A stretch of DNA of 64,000 nucleotides from an uncultured Opitutia bacterium (GCA_903902745.1 CAIUWA010000017.1:62001-126000); one strand, 5' to 3'; numbered from the stretch's first letter, positions 50,051 through 59,556 are shown. Translations and numbers: made by a program. The notes: generated by a model from the letters alone, not told the origin.

Positions 50051-51433
50051 ATGTCCCTGCTCATCAAAAACGGAGAAATCATCACCGCCGACTCGCGCTA
50101 CACCGCCGACATCTACTGCGAGGGCGAGACGATCACGAAGATCGACCAGAACATCAAGGCGCCGCCGGGCACCGAGGTCATCGACGCGAGGGGCCAGTAC
50201 GTCTTCCCGGGTTTCATCGACCCGCATGTGCACATTTACCTGCCGTTCATGGGCACGTTCTCAAAGGACACCTATGAGACCGGCAGCCAGGCCGCACTGG
50301 TCGGCGGCACCACCACGTTGATCGAGATGTGCTGTCCGGCGCGCGCCGACGACGCGCTCAAGAGCTTCGAGCTCTGGATGAGCCAGGCGGCGGGCAAGTC
50401 GGCGTGCGATTTCACGTTCCACATGGGCGTGACGAAATTCGACGGCCAGACCGAGGCCCAGCTCCGCGAGATCGTGCAGCGCGGCATCAGCTCGTTCAAA
50501 ATCTTCCTCGCCTACAAGGGCGCGTTCGGGATCGACGACACCGAGCTCTACCGGACGCTCAAGCTCGCCAAGGAACTCGGCGTGGTCGTCACCGCCCACT
50601 GCGAAAACGAGACCCTCGTCGCGGAGCGCTGCAAGGAACTGCTCGCCGCCGGCAAGACCGACCCCGGCCAGCATCACGAAAGCCGGCCGCCAGTGGTCGA
50701 GGCCGAGGGCGTGCATCACCTGATGACTTTCGCCGAACTCACCGGCGCCGCGACCTACATCGTCCACTTGAGCTGCCAGGAGGCGCTCGACCAAGCCATC
50801 GCGGCCCGCCAGCGCGGTGTGCGCGTGGGCATCGAGACCCTCATCCAATACCTTACGCTCGACAAAACCTACGCCGAAAAACCGGACTTCGAGGGCGCGA
50901 AGTATGTGATGTCGCCCCCGCTGCGCGACGCGCGCAACCAATCCGTGCTCTGGAACGGCCTGCGCGATGGACTGATCAACACGGTCGCGACCGACCATGC
51001 CCCGTTCGATTTCCAGAAGCAGAAGCCGATGGGCAAGGCTGACTTCACCAAGATCCCCAATGGCATCCCCTCGCTCGAGGAGCGCATCAATTTGCTCTAC
51101 ACCTACGGCGTGAAGACCGGGAAGATAGACCTGCACACGATGGTCAACGTCGCGAGCACGGCGGTCGCGAAGCAGTTCGACCTCTTTCCGCGGAAGGGCG
51201 TGATCCAGCCGGGGGCCGACGCCGACCTCGTCGTCTTTGATCCGAAGTACCGCGGAAAAATCTCCGTGAAGACCCAGCACATGGCCGTCGACTACAGCGC
51301 CTTCGAGGGTTGGAAGCTAGATGGCCGCCCGAGCGTCGTCACTGTCCGCGGCCAGGTCGCTGCGCGCGACGGCAAGTTCACCGGGACCTTGGGCCGCGGG
51401 AAATTCCTGCAACGGAAGCCGAGCCACTTTTGA
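50051..51433 (+). CDS. Dihydropyrimidinase (D-hydantoinase)
   Basis: A 460-residue cyclic amidohydrolase that opens dihydrouracil or dihydrothymine to N-carbamoyl-beta-alanine or its methyl form. The binuclear metal site is visible: GFIDPHVHIYLPF (HxH), SSFKIFLAYKGAFGI with the lysine that is carbamylated, VTAHCENE, YIVHLSCQEALD and VATDHAPFDFQKQK. The N-terminus (LIKNGEIITADSRYTADIY) is typical. A weak Shine-Dalgarno-like GAAGG precedes the start. It is on the same strand as preA, mmsA and the transporter. Confidence 0.95.
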   Translation: MSLLIKNGEIITADSRYTADIYCEGETITKIDQNIKAPPGTEVIDARGQYVFPGFIDPHVHIYLPFMGTFSKDTYETGSQAALVGGTTTLIEMCCPARADDALKSFELWMSQAAGKSACDFTFHMGVTKFDGQTEAQLREIVQRGISSFKIFLAYKGAFGIDDTELYRTLKLAKELGVVVTAHCENETLVAERCKELLAAGKTDPGQHHESRPPVVEAEGVHHLMTFAELTGAATYIVHLSCQEALDQAIAARQRGVRVGIETLIQYLTLDKTYAEKPDFEGAKYVMSPPLRDARNQSVLWNGLRDGLINTVATDHAPFDFQKQKPMGKADFTKIPNGIPSLEERINLLYTYGVKTGKIDLHTMVNVASTAVAKQFDLFPRKGVIQPGADADLVVFDPKYRGKISVKTQHMAVDYSAFEGWKLDGRPSVVTVRGQVAARDGKFTGTLGRGKFLQRKPSHF

Positions 51434-51448
51434 TGAACCCACCTAAAA

Positions 51449-51512
51449 GGTAGGGCGAGGCGTCCTCGCCGAGCCGCGCACCAGACGGCTCATCCGGAGG
51501 ATTCGCCCTACC
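51449..51512. repeat. Intergenic inverted repeat, GTAGGGCGA type
   Basis: GGTAGGGCGA at the left pairs with TCGCCCTACC at the right. The interior holds a second small hairpin (GGCGAGGACGCC-like). It is related to the elements at 360-412 and 2656-2688. Confidence 0.6.
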
Positions 51513-51538
51513 CTCAACCTACCCTCAATCTACAGTCC

Positions 51539-53035
51539 ATGGCCACTCCCTCGCTCAGTGCCAATGCCCCGGATGTCCAGGTGGATATCCAGACGAGCTA
51601 CCTCTATAACGAGGACCTGGCGCCGGTGCCGCCGTCGCGGCGCACGTGGGGCATGCTGAGCTTTGCGGCGCTGTGGATCTCGATGTCGGCGTGCATCCCC
51701 ACCTACATGCTCGCCTCGTCGCTCATCGGCGGCGGCATGAACTGGTGGGAGGCCGTCGCCACCATCTTTCTCGGCAACCTCATCGTGCTCGTGCCGATGG
51801 TGCTCAACGCCCACGCCGGCACCAAATACGGCATTCCGTTTCCCGTGTTCTGCCGGGCGTCCTTCGGCACCACTGGCGCGAATATCCCGGCGCTCCTGCG
51901 CGCCTTCGTCGCCTGCGGCTGGTTCGGGATCCAGACATGGATCGGCGGCGAGGCCATCCACAAGATCCTAGGAGTCTTCATCCCCAGCCTCGCGGCGACC
52001 GGTGGAGCGACGGCATTCGGCATCACCCTGACCCAGTTCGCCTGCTTCCTGTTTTTCTGGGGCATCAACATGGCGGTCGTTTACAAGGGCATCGATTCGA
52101 TCCGGCTCCTCCTGAACATCAAGGCCCCGCTGCTGCTCGTGCTCGGCCTGCTCCTGCTCGGATGGGCCTATCGCGCCGCCGGCGGCTTCGGCCCCATCCT
52201 CTCGCAACCGTCCGCCTTTGATCCCGGCCAGCCCAAGGCCGGGCAGTTCTGGGTCTTCTTCTTCCCTGCTCTCACCGGCATGATCGGCTTTTGGGCGACC
52301 CTCTCGCTCAACATCCCCGATTTCTCCCGCTATGCCAAATCACAGCGTGACCAGATCGCGGGCCAGGCCCTTGGCCTGCCCCTCACGATGGCGCTCTACT
52401 CGTTCATCGGCGTCGCGGTCACCTCCGCCACGACGATCATCTACGGCCAGACCATCTGGGACCCGGTCGATGTCCTCACGCACTTCAAGAATCCCGCCGT
52501 GCTCGTCGTCGCCATGCTCGCGCTCTGCGTCGCCACGCTCGCCACCAACATCGCCGCCAACGTCGTTTCCCCTGCCAACGACTTCGCCCAACTTGCGCCC
52601 CGGCGCATCACCTTCCGCCTCGGTGGACTGATCACCGGCCTGATCGGGATCGTCATGATGCCGTGGAAACTCATCGCCGACCCGAGCGGCTACATCTTCA
52701 CCTGGCTCCTCGGCTACAGCGCCCTGCTCGGCCCGATCGGCGGCATCATGATCGCCGACTATTTCGTGGTCCGGCGCAAGCAGCTCGATGTGTCCGCGCT
52801 CTACTCACCGGCGGGTGCCTACCTCTATTCCGGCGGCTTCAGCTGGGTCGCCATCGTCGCGCTGCTCGCCGGCGCGCTGCCCAGCCTCCCCGGGTTTCTC
52901 GCCAACATCCGGGCCGTCGACGCCGCGCACGTGGCGCCCTTCCTTCTTTCCCTCTACAACTACGCCTGGTTCGTCGGCTTTGGCCTCGCCTTCGCCGTCT
53001 ATCTCGCGCTGCGCAAACTTGCGCCAAATTCCTGA
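51539..53035 (+). CDS. NCS1-family nucleobase permease
   Basis: A 498-residue membrane protein with about twelve hydrophobic segments. NCS1 features include the N-terminal NEDLAPVPPSRRTWGMLSFA, GIPFPVFCRASFGTTGANIP near helix 3, WFGIQTWIGGEAIHKIL (the nucleobase-binding Trp region) and SLNIPDFSRYAKSQRDQIAG. Family members import uracil, cytosine, allantoin, hydantoin or thiamine. Neighbours argue for uracil/thymine or a dihydropyrimidine. It is the fourth plus-strand gene in the pyrimidine cluster. Confidence 0.9.
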   Translation: MATPSLSANAPDVQVDIQTSYLYNEDLAPVPPSRRTWGMLSFAALWISMSACIPTYMLASSLIGGGMNWWEAVATIFLGNLIVLVPMVLNAHAGTKYGIPFPVFCRASFGTTGANIPALLRAFVACGWFGIQTWIGGEAIHKILGVFIPSLAATGGATAFGITLTQFACFLFFWGINMAVVYKGIDSIRLLLNIKAPLLLVLGLLLLGWAYRAAGGFGPILSQPSAFDPGQPKAGQFWVFFFPALTGMIGFWATLSLNIPDFSRYAKSQRDQIAGQALGLPLTMALYSFIGVAVTSATTIIYGQTIWDPVDVLTHFKNPAVLVVAMLALCVATLATNIAANVVSPANDFAQLAPRRITFRLGGLITGLIGIVMMPWKLIADPSGYIFTWLLGYSALLGPIGGIMIADYFVVRRKQLDVSALYSPAGAYLYSGGFSWVAIVALLAGALPSLPGFLANIRAVDAAHVAPFLLSLYNYAWFVGFGLAFAVYLALRKLAPNS

Positions 53036-53049
53036 CCAATCCATCGTAC

Positions 53050-53123
53050 TGGAGGCAACCGAGGAAACAGAGGGACTGGGTTCGAGATTTTTCTCCGTTC
53101 TCTCCATTGCCTCCTGTAGAAAC
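53050..53123. repeat. Tandem-armed hairpin, nonamer GAGGAAACN family
   Basis: The left arm (53050-53077, GGAGGCAACCGAGGAAAC) and right arm (53092-53123, TCTCCGTTCTCTCCATTG, then CCTCC) are complementary with a nine-base step. It lies between the permease and the transaminase gene. Confidence 0.75.
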
Positions 53124-53131
53124 TAAATTTC

Positions 53132-54472
53132 ATGAAATCGATCCCATTGCCGCCGACGTCCCACCAGCCTGCGCCCTACACCGGCCCGTCCGCCGAGCAG
53201 GTGCTCGCCCTGCGCAAGCAGTACCTTAATCCCGGCCTTTTCCTCTACTACAAGAAGCCGATCATGATCGTAGAGGGAAAGATGCAGTATGTGTGGGACG
53301 AAACCGGCAAGCGCTACCTCGACGGCCTCGGCGGCATCGTGACGATCAGCGTCGGTCACTGCCATCCCCACGTGGTCGCGGCCGCCAACCGGCAGAACGC
53401 GCTGCTCCAGCATTCCACCACGATCTACCTGCAGCCCAACATTGCCGAGTACGCCGAGAAGCTCGCCGCCAAGCTGCCCGGCGACCTCAAGTGCATCTAC
53501 TTCGTCAATTCCGGCTCCGAGGCCAACGACCTCGCGCTGATGATGGCGCGGCTCTACACCGGCAATTACGACATGATCTCGCTGCGCAACGCCTATCACG
53601 GCGGCAACGCGTCGGGCATGGGCGCCACCGCCAATAGCGGCTGGAAATTCAACCTGCCGCATTCCTTCGGCGTGCACCACGCCCTCGCGCCCTACCCTTA
53701 CCGCGGCACCTTTGGTTATGACGATCCCGACGCCGGACGAAAGTACGCCGACGACGTCAAGCAAGTCATCGAGTACACCACCCCGGGCAAGGTCGCCGGG
53801 TTCATCGCCGAGTCCATCCAGGGCGTGGGCGGCTTCGTCGTGTTTCCCGACGGCTACCTCCAGCACACCTACGCGCACGTGCGCGCCGCCGGCGGCGTGT
53901 GCATCGCCGACGAGGTGCAGACCGGCTTCGGCCGCACCGGCACGCATTTCTGGGGCTTCGAGACTCAGGGCGTCATTCCCGACATTGTCACCATGGCCAA
54001 GGGCATCGGCAACGGCGCCCCGCTCGCGGCCGTCGTCACCACGCCGAAGATCGCCGCCGTCATGGCCCAGAAGGTTCATTTCAACACCTTCGGCGGCAAC
54101 CCCGTCGTCAGCGCGATCGGCAAGGCCGTGCTTGAGGTCATCGAAAAGGAAAACACCCAGGCCAACTGCCTGAAGCTCGGCAACTATATCCTCGCAGGCC
54201 TCGAAAAGCTGAAGGCGAAGTACAAGGTCATCGGCGATGTCCGCGGCAAGGGCCTGATGCTCGGCATCGAGTTCGTGAAGGACCGCACGACCAAGGAGCC
54301 CGCCAAGGAAGCCTGCGCGCAGGCGGTCGAGAACGCCCGCGAGCTCGGCCTGCTCCTCGGCAAGGGCGGCCTCTGGGGCCAGACGATCCGCTTTGCCCCG
54401 CCCATGAACATCACCCAGGCCGACTCTGACTTCCTCCTCGCCGTCCTCGACGAGTCGATCGGGGCGCTGTGA
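53132..54472 (+). CDS. Class III aminotransferase, beta-alanine/3-aminoisobutyrate type (AGXT2-like)
   Basis: A 446-residue PLP enzyme. Motifs are [75 protein letters not shown] and the PLP Lys in [16 protein letters not shown]. Closest family resemblance is to alanine-glyoxylate aminotransferase 2, which also acts as (R)-3-amino-2-methylpropionate-pyruvate transaminase. In this cluster it should deaminate beta-alanine or 3-aminoisobutyrate to the semialdehyde used by mmsA. Confidence 0.92.
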   Translation: MKSIPLPPTSHQPAPYTGPSAEQVLALRKQYLNPGLFLYYKKPIMIVEGKMQYVWDETGKRYLDGLGGIVTISVGHCHPHVVAAANRQNALLQHSTTIYLQPNIAEYAEKLAAKLPGDLKCIYFVNSGSEANDLALMMARLYTGNYDMISLRNAYHGGNASGMGATANSGWKFNLPHSFGVHHALAPYPYRGTFGYDDPDAGRKYADDVKQVIEYTTPGKVAGFIAESIQGVGGFVVFPDGYLQHTYAHVRAAGGVCIADEVQTGFGRTGTHFWGFETQGVIPDIVTMAKGIGNGAPLAAVVTTPKIAAVMAQKVHFNTFGGNPVVSAIGKAVLEVIEKENTQANCLKLGNYILAGLEKLKAKYKVIGDVRGKGLMLGIEFVKDRTTKEPAKEACAQAVENARELGLLLGKGGLWGQTIRFAPPMNITQADSDFLLAVLDESIGAL

Positions 54473-54482
54473 AAATTACCGT

Positions 54483-54582
54483 ATGGTTTCGCGCAGAGAC
54501 GCTAAGGCGCTGAGGACAAACCAAGCATGATTGGCTTTCCCGGCCCAATCCTCTGCGGCATTGCGCCTCTGCGCGAAATCAA
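54483..54582. repeat. Tandem-armed hairpin, CGCAGAGNN family, between convergent genes
   Basis: The left arm (54483-54520, TTTCGCGCAGAGACGCTAAG) and right arm (54550-54582, GCGCCTCTGCGCGAAATC) are complementary with 8-9 base units. It lies between two convergent aminotransferase genes. Confidence 0.75.
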
Positions 54583-54597
54583 ATCCGGACTGCTGCG

Positions 54598-55749
54598 CTA
54601 CTTTTTCAGCCGCAACAGCCGCTGGCCCGCGGCGTGCAGCGTCGCGGGCTTCTTGGCGAAGTTGAGGCGGATGTAACGGTTTTCCCCCGGCGCGAAGAAG
54701 CTCGATCCCGGCACGGGCGCGACGCCGATCTCCTTCGCCATCCAGTGCGAGAACTCGATGTCGCTCGCATAGCCAAAATGCGAGATGTCCACCATGACGA
54801 AGTACGAGCCCTCGGGCCGCGTGTAGCTCAACCCGGCCTGGTCGAGGTAACCCAGCAGCACATCGCGCGAGACCGCATACTCGGCGGCAAGGCCGTCGTA
54901 GTAACTCACGGGGAAATTCAGCGCGGTCACGACGGCGTGCTGGAGCGGCGAAGCGGCGCCCACCGTGAGGAAGTCATGCACCTTGCGCGCCTGTGCGATG
55001 ATTTCCGGTGAGGCGTGGACGTGGCCGAGCCGCCAGCCGGTGATCGAAAACGTCTTCGAGAGCGCCGAGCAGCTCAACGTACGCTTCGCCATCCCCGGCA
55101 GCGTGGCGAAATAAACGTGCCGGTGCGGCGCATAGACAATGTGCTCATAGACCTCGTCCGTGATCACAAAGACGTCGAACTCCTCGGCGAGCGCGGCGAT
55201 CTGCAACAACTCCTCGCGCGTGAAGACCCGGCCGCAGGGGTTCGAGGGATTGCAGAGGATGAACGCCTTCAGCCCACCTTCAAATGCCTTGCGCAGCTCG
55301 GCGGGATCAAAGCGGTACTGGGGCGGATGAAGCGGCACGAGGACGGGCTCGGCGCCCGACAGCACCATGTCCGCCAGGTAGTTTTCGTAGAAGGGCGAGA
55401 AGAGCCCGATTTTTTCGCCCGGGTCACAGACCGTCATGACCGCGACCATCATCGCCTCGGTCGCGCCGCAGGTAATGACCAGGTCGCTGTCCGGGTTGAC
55501 GGGCAGGCCCATGAAGCGCGTGAGCTTGGCCGCGAGTGCGCCGCGCAATTCCGGCGAACCCCACGTGACCGCGTATTGGTGCCGGCCAGCATCCATCGCA
55601 TCCTTCGCCGCCTGGATAAGCGCGGCGGGCGGATCCCAGTCGGGGAAGCCCTGCGCGAGGTTGATCGCGTTGTGCTGCACGGCGACCCGCGACATCTCGC
55701 GGATGACCGACTCGGTCAGGATGGAAGTGCGTCGGGAGGTCTGGGGCAT
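54598..55749 (-). CDS. Class I aminotransferase (methionine/kynurenine aminotransferase-like)
   Basis: A 383-residue fold-type I PLP enzyme. Motifs include NLAQGFPDWDPP near the N-terminus, ITCGATEAMMVAVMTVCDPG, NPSNPCGRVFTREEL, DEVYEHIVYAPHRH and the PLP Lys in SCSALSKTFSITGWRLGH. This subgroup (YbdL/KAT-like) transaminates methionine, glutamine or kynurenine. Convergent with the pyrimidine cluster, so not clearly part of it. Confidence 0.9.
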   Translation of the reverse strand: MPQTSRRTSILTESVIREMSRVAVQHNAINLAQGFPDWDPPAALIQAAKDAMDAGRHQYAVTWGSPELRGALAAKLTRFMGLPVNPDSDLVITCGATEAMMVAVMTVCDPGEKIGLFSPFYENYLADMVLSGAEPVLVPLHPPQYRFDPAELRKAFEGGLKAFILCNPSNPCGRVFTREELLQIAALAEEFDVFVITDEVYEHIVYAPHRHVYFATLPGMAKRTLSCSALSKTFSITGWRLGHVHASPEIIAQARKVHDFLTVGAASPLQHAVVTALNFPVSYYDGLAAEYAVSRDVLLGYLDQAGLSYTRPEGSYFVMVDISHFGYASDIEFSHWMAKEIGVAPVPGSSFFAPGENRYIRLNFAKKPATLHAAGQRLLRLKK

Positions 55750-55763
55750 GGGAACGGGGAAAA

Positions 55764-55845
55764 GTGTGAGGCTTGAGGCACGAGGTGTGAGGCCTGGGAT
55801 CTGGGGCCAGCCTCAGACCTCATACCTCAGGCCTCAAGCCTTCAG
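55764..55845. repeat. Tandem-armed hairpin, heptamer GTGAGGC family
   Basis: The left arm (55764-55795) steps through GTGTGAG, GCTTGAG, GCACGAG, GTGTGAG. The right arm (55808-55845) has GACCTCA, TACCTCA, GGCCTCA. It lies between the LysM lipoprotein stop and the aminotransferase start. Confidence 0.8.
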
Positions 55846-55847
55846 CA

Positions 55848-56738
55848 TCACGGGATGCGCAACTCCATGCCAGGCCGGAGATCGGTGTCGGTCTTCATCA
55901 CGTCGCGGTTGGCTTCGTAGATGGCCCGGGCCCGGGCGCTCACGGTGCCGGTGCCGGGGTAGCGCTGGGCGATCTTAAAAAGGGTGTCCTTCACCTGCAC
56001 GGCATATTTGCGCGTGGAGGGAGCGGGGGCGGCGGTCTTCGGCGTGGTCTTGCCCACCGGCGGGCGCGGGCCGGCCTTGGACGGGGCGGACGGGACGGGC
56101 GCATTTCCGACCACGACGGCTGGACTCAATGGCACCAGCGTGACCGGGGCATCACCGGCCGGCGGCGGGCCGGCCGGACGCGGACGGCTTGTGGGCAGCA
56201 AAATGGCAGTCACTCCCGGGTCGGACGAAGTGCGCGGCACTGGCGCGCCGCCGCGCACGGCGGCGAGGTCGGATTTGAGCTGATCATTCTCGCGCTGGAG
56301 GCTGGTGATCTGGTCCAACAGCCGGATCCGATCCGAGGGATTTTCGAGCGGTTGCGCCAGGAGCGTGCGGGCGAAATCGCGCTTGGCGGCCTCGATCTGC
56401 TGCCGCACCAGCTCAGCCCGCTGGGGATTGGCCTGCTGCGCGAGATATTTCTTAAAATGCCAGATCGCCTCGAGCGGATCCTTGCCGTGCTGAAGGCAGA
56501 TGACCCCGGCCTGGAGGTGGGATTCCGGCGCGGATTCCTCGCCGCGCTGGGCGATCACCTTGAGATAGGCCGCCAGCGCCTCCTGGGGGCGGCCCTGTTT
56601 TTCCAACTGCAGGCCGCGCTGATATTCCGGCTCGGTGGTCTCATCCGCGGACGGCTGACGGTCACGGCGGACGCAACCAGCCAGCAAAACCAACGCCGCG
56701 AGCACCAACGGCATGAGCGGGCGAAGCAGGCTCCTCAT
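55848..56738 (-). CDS. LysM-domain lipoprotein with TPR-like region
   Basis: A 296-residue exported lipoprotein. The signal ends in a lipobox LLAGC at about residues 18-22 (LVLAALVLLAGC), and the ATG at 56738 places it correctly. Residues about 35-120 are helical and TPR-like (YQRGLQLEKQGRPQEALAAY), followed by a coiled-coil-like stretch and a Pro-rich linker (about 160-240). The C-terminal 50 residues form a LysM-like domain (YAVQVKDTLFKIAQRYPG, ending RPGMELRIP) that should bind peptidoglycan. A role in envelope organisation is inferred. It is divergent from kdsD. Confidence 0.8.
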   Translation of the reverse strand: MRSLLRPLMPLVLAALVLLAGCVRRDRQPSADETTEPEYQRGLQLEKQGRPQEALAAYLKVIAQRGEESAPESHLQAGVICLQHGKDPLEAIWHFKKYLAQQANPQRAELVRQQIEAAKRDFARTLLAQPLENPSDRIRLLDQITSLQRENDQLKSDLAAVRGGAPVPRTSSDPGVTAILLPTSRPRPAGPPPAGDAPVTLVPLSPAVVVGNAPVPSAPSKAGPRPPVGKTTPKTAAPAPSTRKYAVQVKDTLFKIAQRYPGTGTVSARARAIYEANRDVMKTDTDLRPGMELRIP

Positions 56739-56815
56739 CGGCAGCAGGGAAAGGGATTGAACGCGCACTGGTTGACCTTAAGTTCCGCAACCTAGGTCGA
56801 CGACTCAAACCCTAA

Positions 56816-57805
56816 ATGGCCCTCGCTCCCAAATCCGCCCTTGCCCGCGCCCGCGCCTGTCTCCGCATCGAGTCGGAAGCGATCACGGCGACGGCGAAAC
56901 ATCTCGGGCCCGAGTTTGTCGCCGTCGCCCGCGCCGTCGAGGCGACGATCGCCGCCGGCCGGAAACTCATCTTCTCCGGCGTGGGCAAGTCGGCCCACAT
57001 CGCCAACAAGCTGTGCGGGACCTTCAACAGCACCGGCGCCTCCTCGTGTTTTCTCGACGCCACGCAGGCGCTGCACGGCGACCTCGGTCTGGTGGACGAG
57101 GGCGACCTGGCCGTGCTGCTGAGCAACAGCGGACAGACGGAGGAGATCGTGCGCCTTGTGCCGCTGCTCAAGCGTTTCGGCCTCAGGGTTGTGGCCCTCA
57201 CCGGCAACCCGGACTCCGATCTCGCGCGCAGCGCGGACCACCGGCTGGTCTACCGCGTCCCGCGGGAGGCTTGCCCCCTGCGGCTCGCCCCAACGGCCAG
57301 CACGACGGCCGCCCTCGCCCTCGGCGACGCGCTGGCCATGGTCCTGCTGGAAAGCCGCGGCGTGACGCGCGATGATTTCGCGCGGTTTCACCCGGCGGGC
57401 AACCTGGGTATGCAACTGCTGCTGCACGCCCGCGATATCATGCGCTCCGGCGGGCGCCTGCCGGTCGCCCCCGACACGGTGACGATCCAGGACGCCATCC
57501 TCCGCATGACCAAGGCCAAGAGCGGCAGCATCGCCCTCGTCGACCGCAAGAGCGGCAAACTCACCGGCATCCTGACTGACGGGGATTTTCGCCGCAGCGC
57601 ACTGACCGGGCCGGATTTCCTCCGCCAGCCTGTCGCGAAGTTCATGACCCGCCACCCGAAGACGATTCGCGAGGATGCCCTGGGCGTCGACGCCCTGCGG
57701 CTGTTCGAGGCCCACAAGATCGACGACCTCATCGTGGTGGACGCCCGCGGCCGTCCCGTCGGCCTGATCGACGGGCAGGACCTGCCCAAGCTGAAGATCG
57801 TGTAA
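56816..57805 (+). CDS. kdsD: D-arabinose 5-phosphate isomerase (KdsD/KpsF)
   Basis: A 329-residue sugar isomerase. An N-terminal SIS domain has [18 protein letters not shown] and [19 protein letters not shown], with the family motif DALAMVLLE and [12 protein letters not shown] pair follows ([40 protein letters not shown]). It makes arabinose 5-phosphate for KDO, a lipopolysaccharide sugar, consistent with a didermal Gram-negative envelope. Confidence 0.94.
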   Translation: MALAPKSALARARACLRIESEAITATAKHLGPEFVAVARAVEATIAAGRKLIFSGVGKSAHIANKLCGTFNSTGASSCFLDATQALHGDLGLVDEGDLAVLLSNSGQTEEIVRLVPLLKRFGLRVVALTGNPDSDLARSADHRLVYRVPREACPLRLAPTASTTAALALGDALAMVLLESRGVTRDDFARFHPAGNLGMQLLLHARDIMRSGGRLPVAPDTVTIQDAILRMTKAKSGSIALVDRKSGKLTGILTDGDFRRSALTGPDFLRQPVAKFMTRHPKTIREDALGVDALRLFEAHKIDDLIVVDARGRPVGLIDGQDLPKLKIV

Positions 57806-57884
57806 GCCCGCCCCGCGGTGACGCATGGCGTCAGCTAATAGTTAACCTCACCCGGAGGCTCGGGGGCGGCCCCTCCCTTTACTT

Positions 57885-57911
57885 GCGGAAAAAAAACCCC
57901 AAGTTTTCCGC
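57885..57911 (+). promoter_or_regulatory. Hairpin directly before the class I fumarase start codon
   Basis: GCGGAAAA (57885-57892) and TTTTCCGC (57904-57911) form a perfect eight-base-pair stem with an 11-base loop, ending one base before the ATG at 57913. In mRNA it would cover the ribosome-binding region and could limit initiation. Confidence 0.45.
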
Positions 57912-57912
57912 C

Positions 57913-59556
57913 ATGCCCACGCCCCCGTTTTCCTATCAGGATCCCTACCCCCTTGGTGACGATGACACCGAGTACCGCCTGCTCTCGAAGGAGGGGTTGA
58001 GCACCGCCACCTTTGAGGGGAAGGAAATCCTGAAGGTCGCGCCCGAGGCGCTCGCGTTCCTGGCCCAGCAGGCCTTTCACGACTGTTCCTTCCACCTTCG
58101 CACGAAGCATCTCCAGCAGGTGGCCGCGATCCTCGACGACCCCGAGGCGAGCAAGAACGACCGGTATGTGGCGCTCACGCTGCTGAAAAACGCCGAGATT
58201 GCCGCGCAGGGCATCCTTCCCATGTGCCAGGACACCGGCACCGCAGCCATCTTCGCCAAGAAGGGCCAGCAAGTCTGGACCGGGGCGAACGATGCCGAAT
58301 GGCTCTCGCGGGGCATCTACGAGGCTTTCACGAAGGAGAACCTGCGCTATTCCCAAACTGCGGGGCTCGACATGTGGCGCGAGGTCAACACTGGCACCAA
58401 TCTTCCCGCGCAGATCGACCTGCTGGCCACCGAGGGCGCCAAGTATGATTTCCTGTTTGTCGCCAAGGGCGGCGGCTCGGCCAACAAGATGTTCTTCTTC
58501 CAGGAGACGAAGGCGCTGCTCAATCCCAAGAGCTTTGAGAAGTTCGTCACCGACAAGCTCCCGCTCCTCGGCACCGCCGCCTGTCCGCCCTACCACCTGG
58601 CCTTCGTCGTCGGCGGCACGAGCGCCGAGGCGTGCATGAAGACACTCAAGCTGGCCACCACCCGCTATTACGACTCCCTGCCCACCACCGGGAACGAGCA
58701 TGGCCGCGCGTTTCGCGACCTCGCGATGGAGGAGAAGATCCTCCAGATCGCGCGCGCGACGGGCATCGGGGCGCAGTTCGGCGGAAAATACTTCACCCTC
58801 GACGTGCGCGTCATCCGCCTCCCCCGCCATGGCGCCAGCTGCCCCGTGGCCATGGGCGTGTCCTGCAGTGCCGACCGCAACATCAAGGCGCGGATCACCA
58901 AGGACGGCATCTTCCTCGAAAAACTCGAGCTCCAGCCTGGCCGGTTCATTCCCGCGGCGCAGAGGACGCTGAAGGATGACAGCATTGTCCGCATCGACCT
59001 CAACCGGCCGATGAAGGAAATCCTGGCCGAACTCTCGTCCCATCCGGTCACCACGCGCGTTTCGCTTACCGGGTCGCTGATCGTCGCTCGCGACATGGCG
59101 CACGCGAAACTCAAGGAACGCCTCGACGCGGGCCAGGGCCTGCCGCAATATTTCAAGGAGCATCCCGTCTATTACGCGGGCCCGGCGAAGACGCCGAAGG
59201 GCTATGCCTCGGGTTCGTTCGGCCCGACCACGGCCGGGCGCATGGACAGCTATGTCGATCTCTTCCAGTCCCAGGGCGGCTCGATGATCATGCTCGCGAA
59301 GGGCAACCGCAGCACCCAGGTGACCACCGCGTGCAAGAAGCATGGCGGGTTCTATCTCGGCAGCATCGGCGGCACGGCGGCGATCCTCGCCAAGGAAAAC
59401 ATCCGGAAGGTCGAACTGCTCGAATATCCCGAGCTCGGCATGGAGGCGGTGTGGAAAATCGACGTGGAGGATTTCCCCGCGTTCATCCTCGTCGACGACA
59501 AGGGCAACGATTTCTTCGCCAACGGCTGCGCCGCCTGCCTGCCGGCGAAGAAGTGA
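57913..59556 (+). CDS. fumA: Fumarate hydratase class I (4Fe-4S)
   Basis: A 547-residue class I fumarase that interconverts fumarate and malate with an oxygen-sensitive 4Fe-4S cluster. The three cluster Cys match E. coli FumA in position: Cys105 in [11 protein letters not shown], Cys224 in GTAACPPYH and Cys318 in VSCSADRN. The C-terminal half has [20 protein letters not shown] and [15 protein letters not shown]. The ATG at 57913 gives the expected length; the upstream in-frame TTG is unlikely. A class II fumarase lies 0.6 kb away on the other strand. Confidence 0.96.
   Translation: MPTPPFSYQDPYPLGDDDTEYRLLSKEGLSTATFEGKEILKVAPEALAFLAQQAFHDCSFHLRTKHLQQVAAILDDPEASKNDRYVALTLLKNAEIAAQGILPMCQDTGTAAIFAKKGQQVWTGANDAEWLSRGIYEAFTKENLRYSQTAGLDMWREVNTGTNLPAQIDLLATEGAKYDFLFVAKGGGSANKMFFFQETKALLNPKSFEKFVTDKLPLLGTAACPPYHLAFVVGGTSAEACMKTLKLATTRYYDSLPTTGNEHGRAFRDLAMEEKILQIARATGIGAQFGGKYFTLDVRVIRLPRHGASCPVAMGVSCSADRNIKARITKDGIFLEKLELQPGRFIPAAQRTLKDDSIVRIDLNRPMKEILAELSSHPVTTRVSLTGSLIVARDMAHAKLKERLDAGQGLPQYFKEHPVYYAGPAKTPKGYASGSFGPTTAGRMDSYVDLFQSQGGSMIMLAKGNRSTQVTTACKKHGGFYLGSIGGTAAILAKENIRKVELLEYPELGMEAVWKIDVEDFPAFILVDDKGNDFFANGCAACLPAKK

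Noticed and set aside
5592-55845. Repeat arms as possible CRISPR arrays
   Set aside because: Units are 6-9 bases, directly adjacent, without unique spacers, and no cas gene is present.
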